A DNA stretch of 7,343 nucleotides from Chloroflexota bacterium (GTDB taxonomy: Bacteria > Chloroflexota > Anaerolineae > Aggregatilineales > UBA3940), in the NCBI GenBank assembly GCA_011051745.1, contig DRKO01000044.1, positions 1 to 7,343 on the forward strand, given 5' to 3'. This document shows positions 6,660 through 7,343 of the stretch, one piece after another. The position numbers and the translations under genes were made by a program. Positions within the stretch are counted from its first letter, which is position 1. Each line of letters begins with the position of its first letter. The notes under the pieces are model-generated. The model searched no databases, was not told the origin of the DNA, and worked only from the letters and a program-made list of their open reading frames with translations.

Positions 6660-7343
6660 TCGCTTAACAAAGGCTCAACATACCTGTGAACGATCTGTCT
6701 CCAGTCATACCGGTCAAGCACGCGGCGGCGCAGCATGGCGGCCCGATCGGCAGAGAGCACCCGGGTGATAAGATCGGCGATCTTCTCCGGCTTGGCGGTG
6801 GGCGAGAAGTAGTTGGCCCGTCCGCCCGCCAGTTCACGCAGAGGGGCAATATCCGAGCAAAAGATAGGCAGGCGCACCAGCGCAGCCTCCAGAATAGGAA
6901 GCCCGAAGCCCTCCTCGTAGCTTGGGAGGAGCAGGGCATCGGCCAGATAGTAAAGGGCGATCATCATCTCATCACTCGGGCTGTGTCCCAGTTCCTCTGC
7001 CAGGAAGTGAACGGCTCCGTTGAGCGATAACTCATCGCGGAGGGCCTTCAATTCATCGAAGTAATTGAGGTTATCCGGGTTGTGAGGGCCCGGCGGGCCA
7101 GTGACGATCAACGCTACCTGAGAAAAGGTCTTTTCCCTCAGGGCGGCGGTGACCCGGATCGCCAGTTCGATGTTTTTGCGGCGGGTGATGCGGGCAGGCA
7201 CGAGCAGCCACGGCTCAGCATCCACCAGCCCAACCTGCTGGATGATCTCTTGAGTAGGAGCATCAAGCCGGAAGAAGGAATAGACATCCACCCCTCCAGG
7301 CACAACGGCCACTTCGTTCTCCGGTAGCCCGAACAGGAGAGCC
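6656..7343 (-). CDS. GT4-family glycosyltransferase, C-terminal part
   Basis: The frame is open to the window edge; the possible GTG start at 7312 is internal, because in-frame coding (ALLFGLPENEVAVVPGGVD) continues across it. About 228 residues are visible, corresponding to the C-terminal, donor-binding Rossmann half of a GT-B, retaining GT4 glycosyltransferase. Seen in order: VPGGVD, LLVPARITRRKN (Arg/Lys pair expected to contact the donor phosphates), ALIVTGPPGPHNPDNL, then YEEGFGLPILEAAL (around 6881-6925), which is the E-x7-E signature, and a C-terminal DRYDWRQIVHRY helix. The acceptor-binding half is missing. It is the first visible gene of the cluster and overlaps gpgS by 4 bp (ATGA). 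A role in decorating glucosylglycerate, or in mannosylglucosylglycerate synthesis, is possible from context. The donor sugar cannot be read from the sequence. Confidence 0.88.
   Translation of the reverse strand, partial: ALLFGLPENEVAVVPGGVDVYSFFRLDAPTQEIIQQVGLVDAEPWLLVPARITRRKNIELAIRVTAALREKTFSQVALIVTGPPGPHNPDNLNYFDELKALRDELSLNGAVHFLAEELGHSPSDEMMIALYYLADALLLPSYEEGFGLPILEAALVRLPIFCSDIAPLRELAGGRANYFSPTAKPEKIADLITRVLSADRAAMLRRRVLDRYDWRQIVHRYVEPLLSE

Overview
The window looks like a piece of a moderately GC-rich bacterial chromosome, most likely from Chloroflexota. The main clue is the plus-strand membrane protein at the left edge. It joins a multi-spanning, GT39-like glycosyltransferase core to an extracellular beta-rich C-terminal domain (pattern: GYD...LNLTLYWR...YPTSCWRPGE...GNYWLSISLFD). 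I associate this pattern with that phylum from memory; no search was possible.

Layout: (1) positions 2-1690, plus strand, a 5'-truncated polytopic glycosyltransferase-like protein. (2) 1734-3857, minus strand and convergent with it, a complete 707-residue ClC-family chloride channel/transporter carrying two CBS domains and a TrkA-C/RCK-C domain. (3) 3858-4138, a 281-bp non-coding stretch holding several inverted repeats and AT-rich promoter-like boxes; it is the upstream region of the ClC gene. (4) 7343-4139, minus strand, a tightly packed three-gene cluster: the C-terminal part of a GT4 glycosyltransferase, a glucosyl-3-phosphoglycerate synthase (GpgS, GT81 type) with a long universal-stress-protein-like N-terminal half, and a histidine-phosphatase (phosphoglycerate-mutase-like) protein. 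The three genes overlap by 4 bp and 11 bp, so they are very probably one translationally coupled operon.

Functional reading: GpgS joins NDP-glucose and 3-phosphoglycerate to give glucosyl-3-phosphoglycerate, and the adjacent histidine phosphatase is a good candidate for the enzyme that removes the phosphate to give glucosylglycerate, a compatible solute. The GT4 enzyme translated just before them could extend this product, for example toward mannosylglucosylglycerate, or could act in an unrelated pathway. The ClC gene downstream on the same strand would fit an ion/osmotic-stress theme, but it has its own upstream region and is separated by a hairpin that straddles the phosphatase stop codon.

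The points most worth a second look are the USP-like/GpgS fusion, the GT4-GpgS-phosphatase cassette, the channel-like Val in place of the internal proton glutamate in the ClC protein, and the structured leader in front of the ClC gene.
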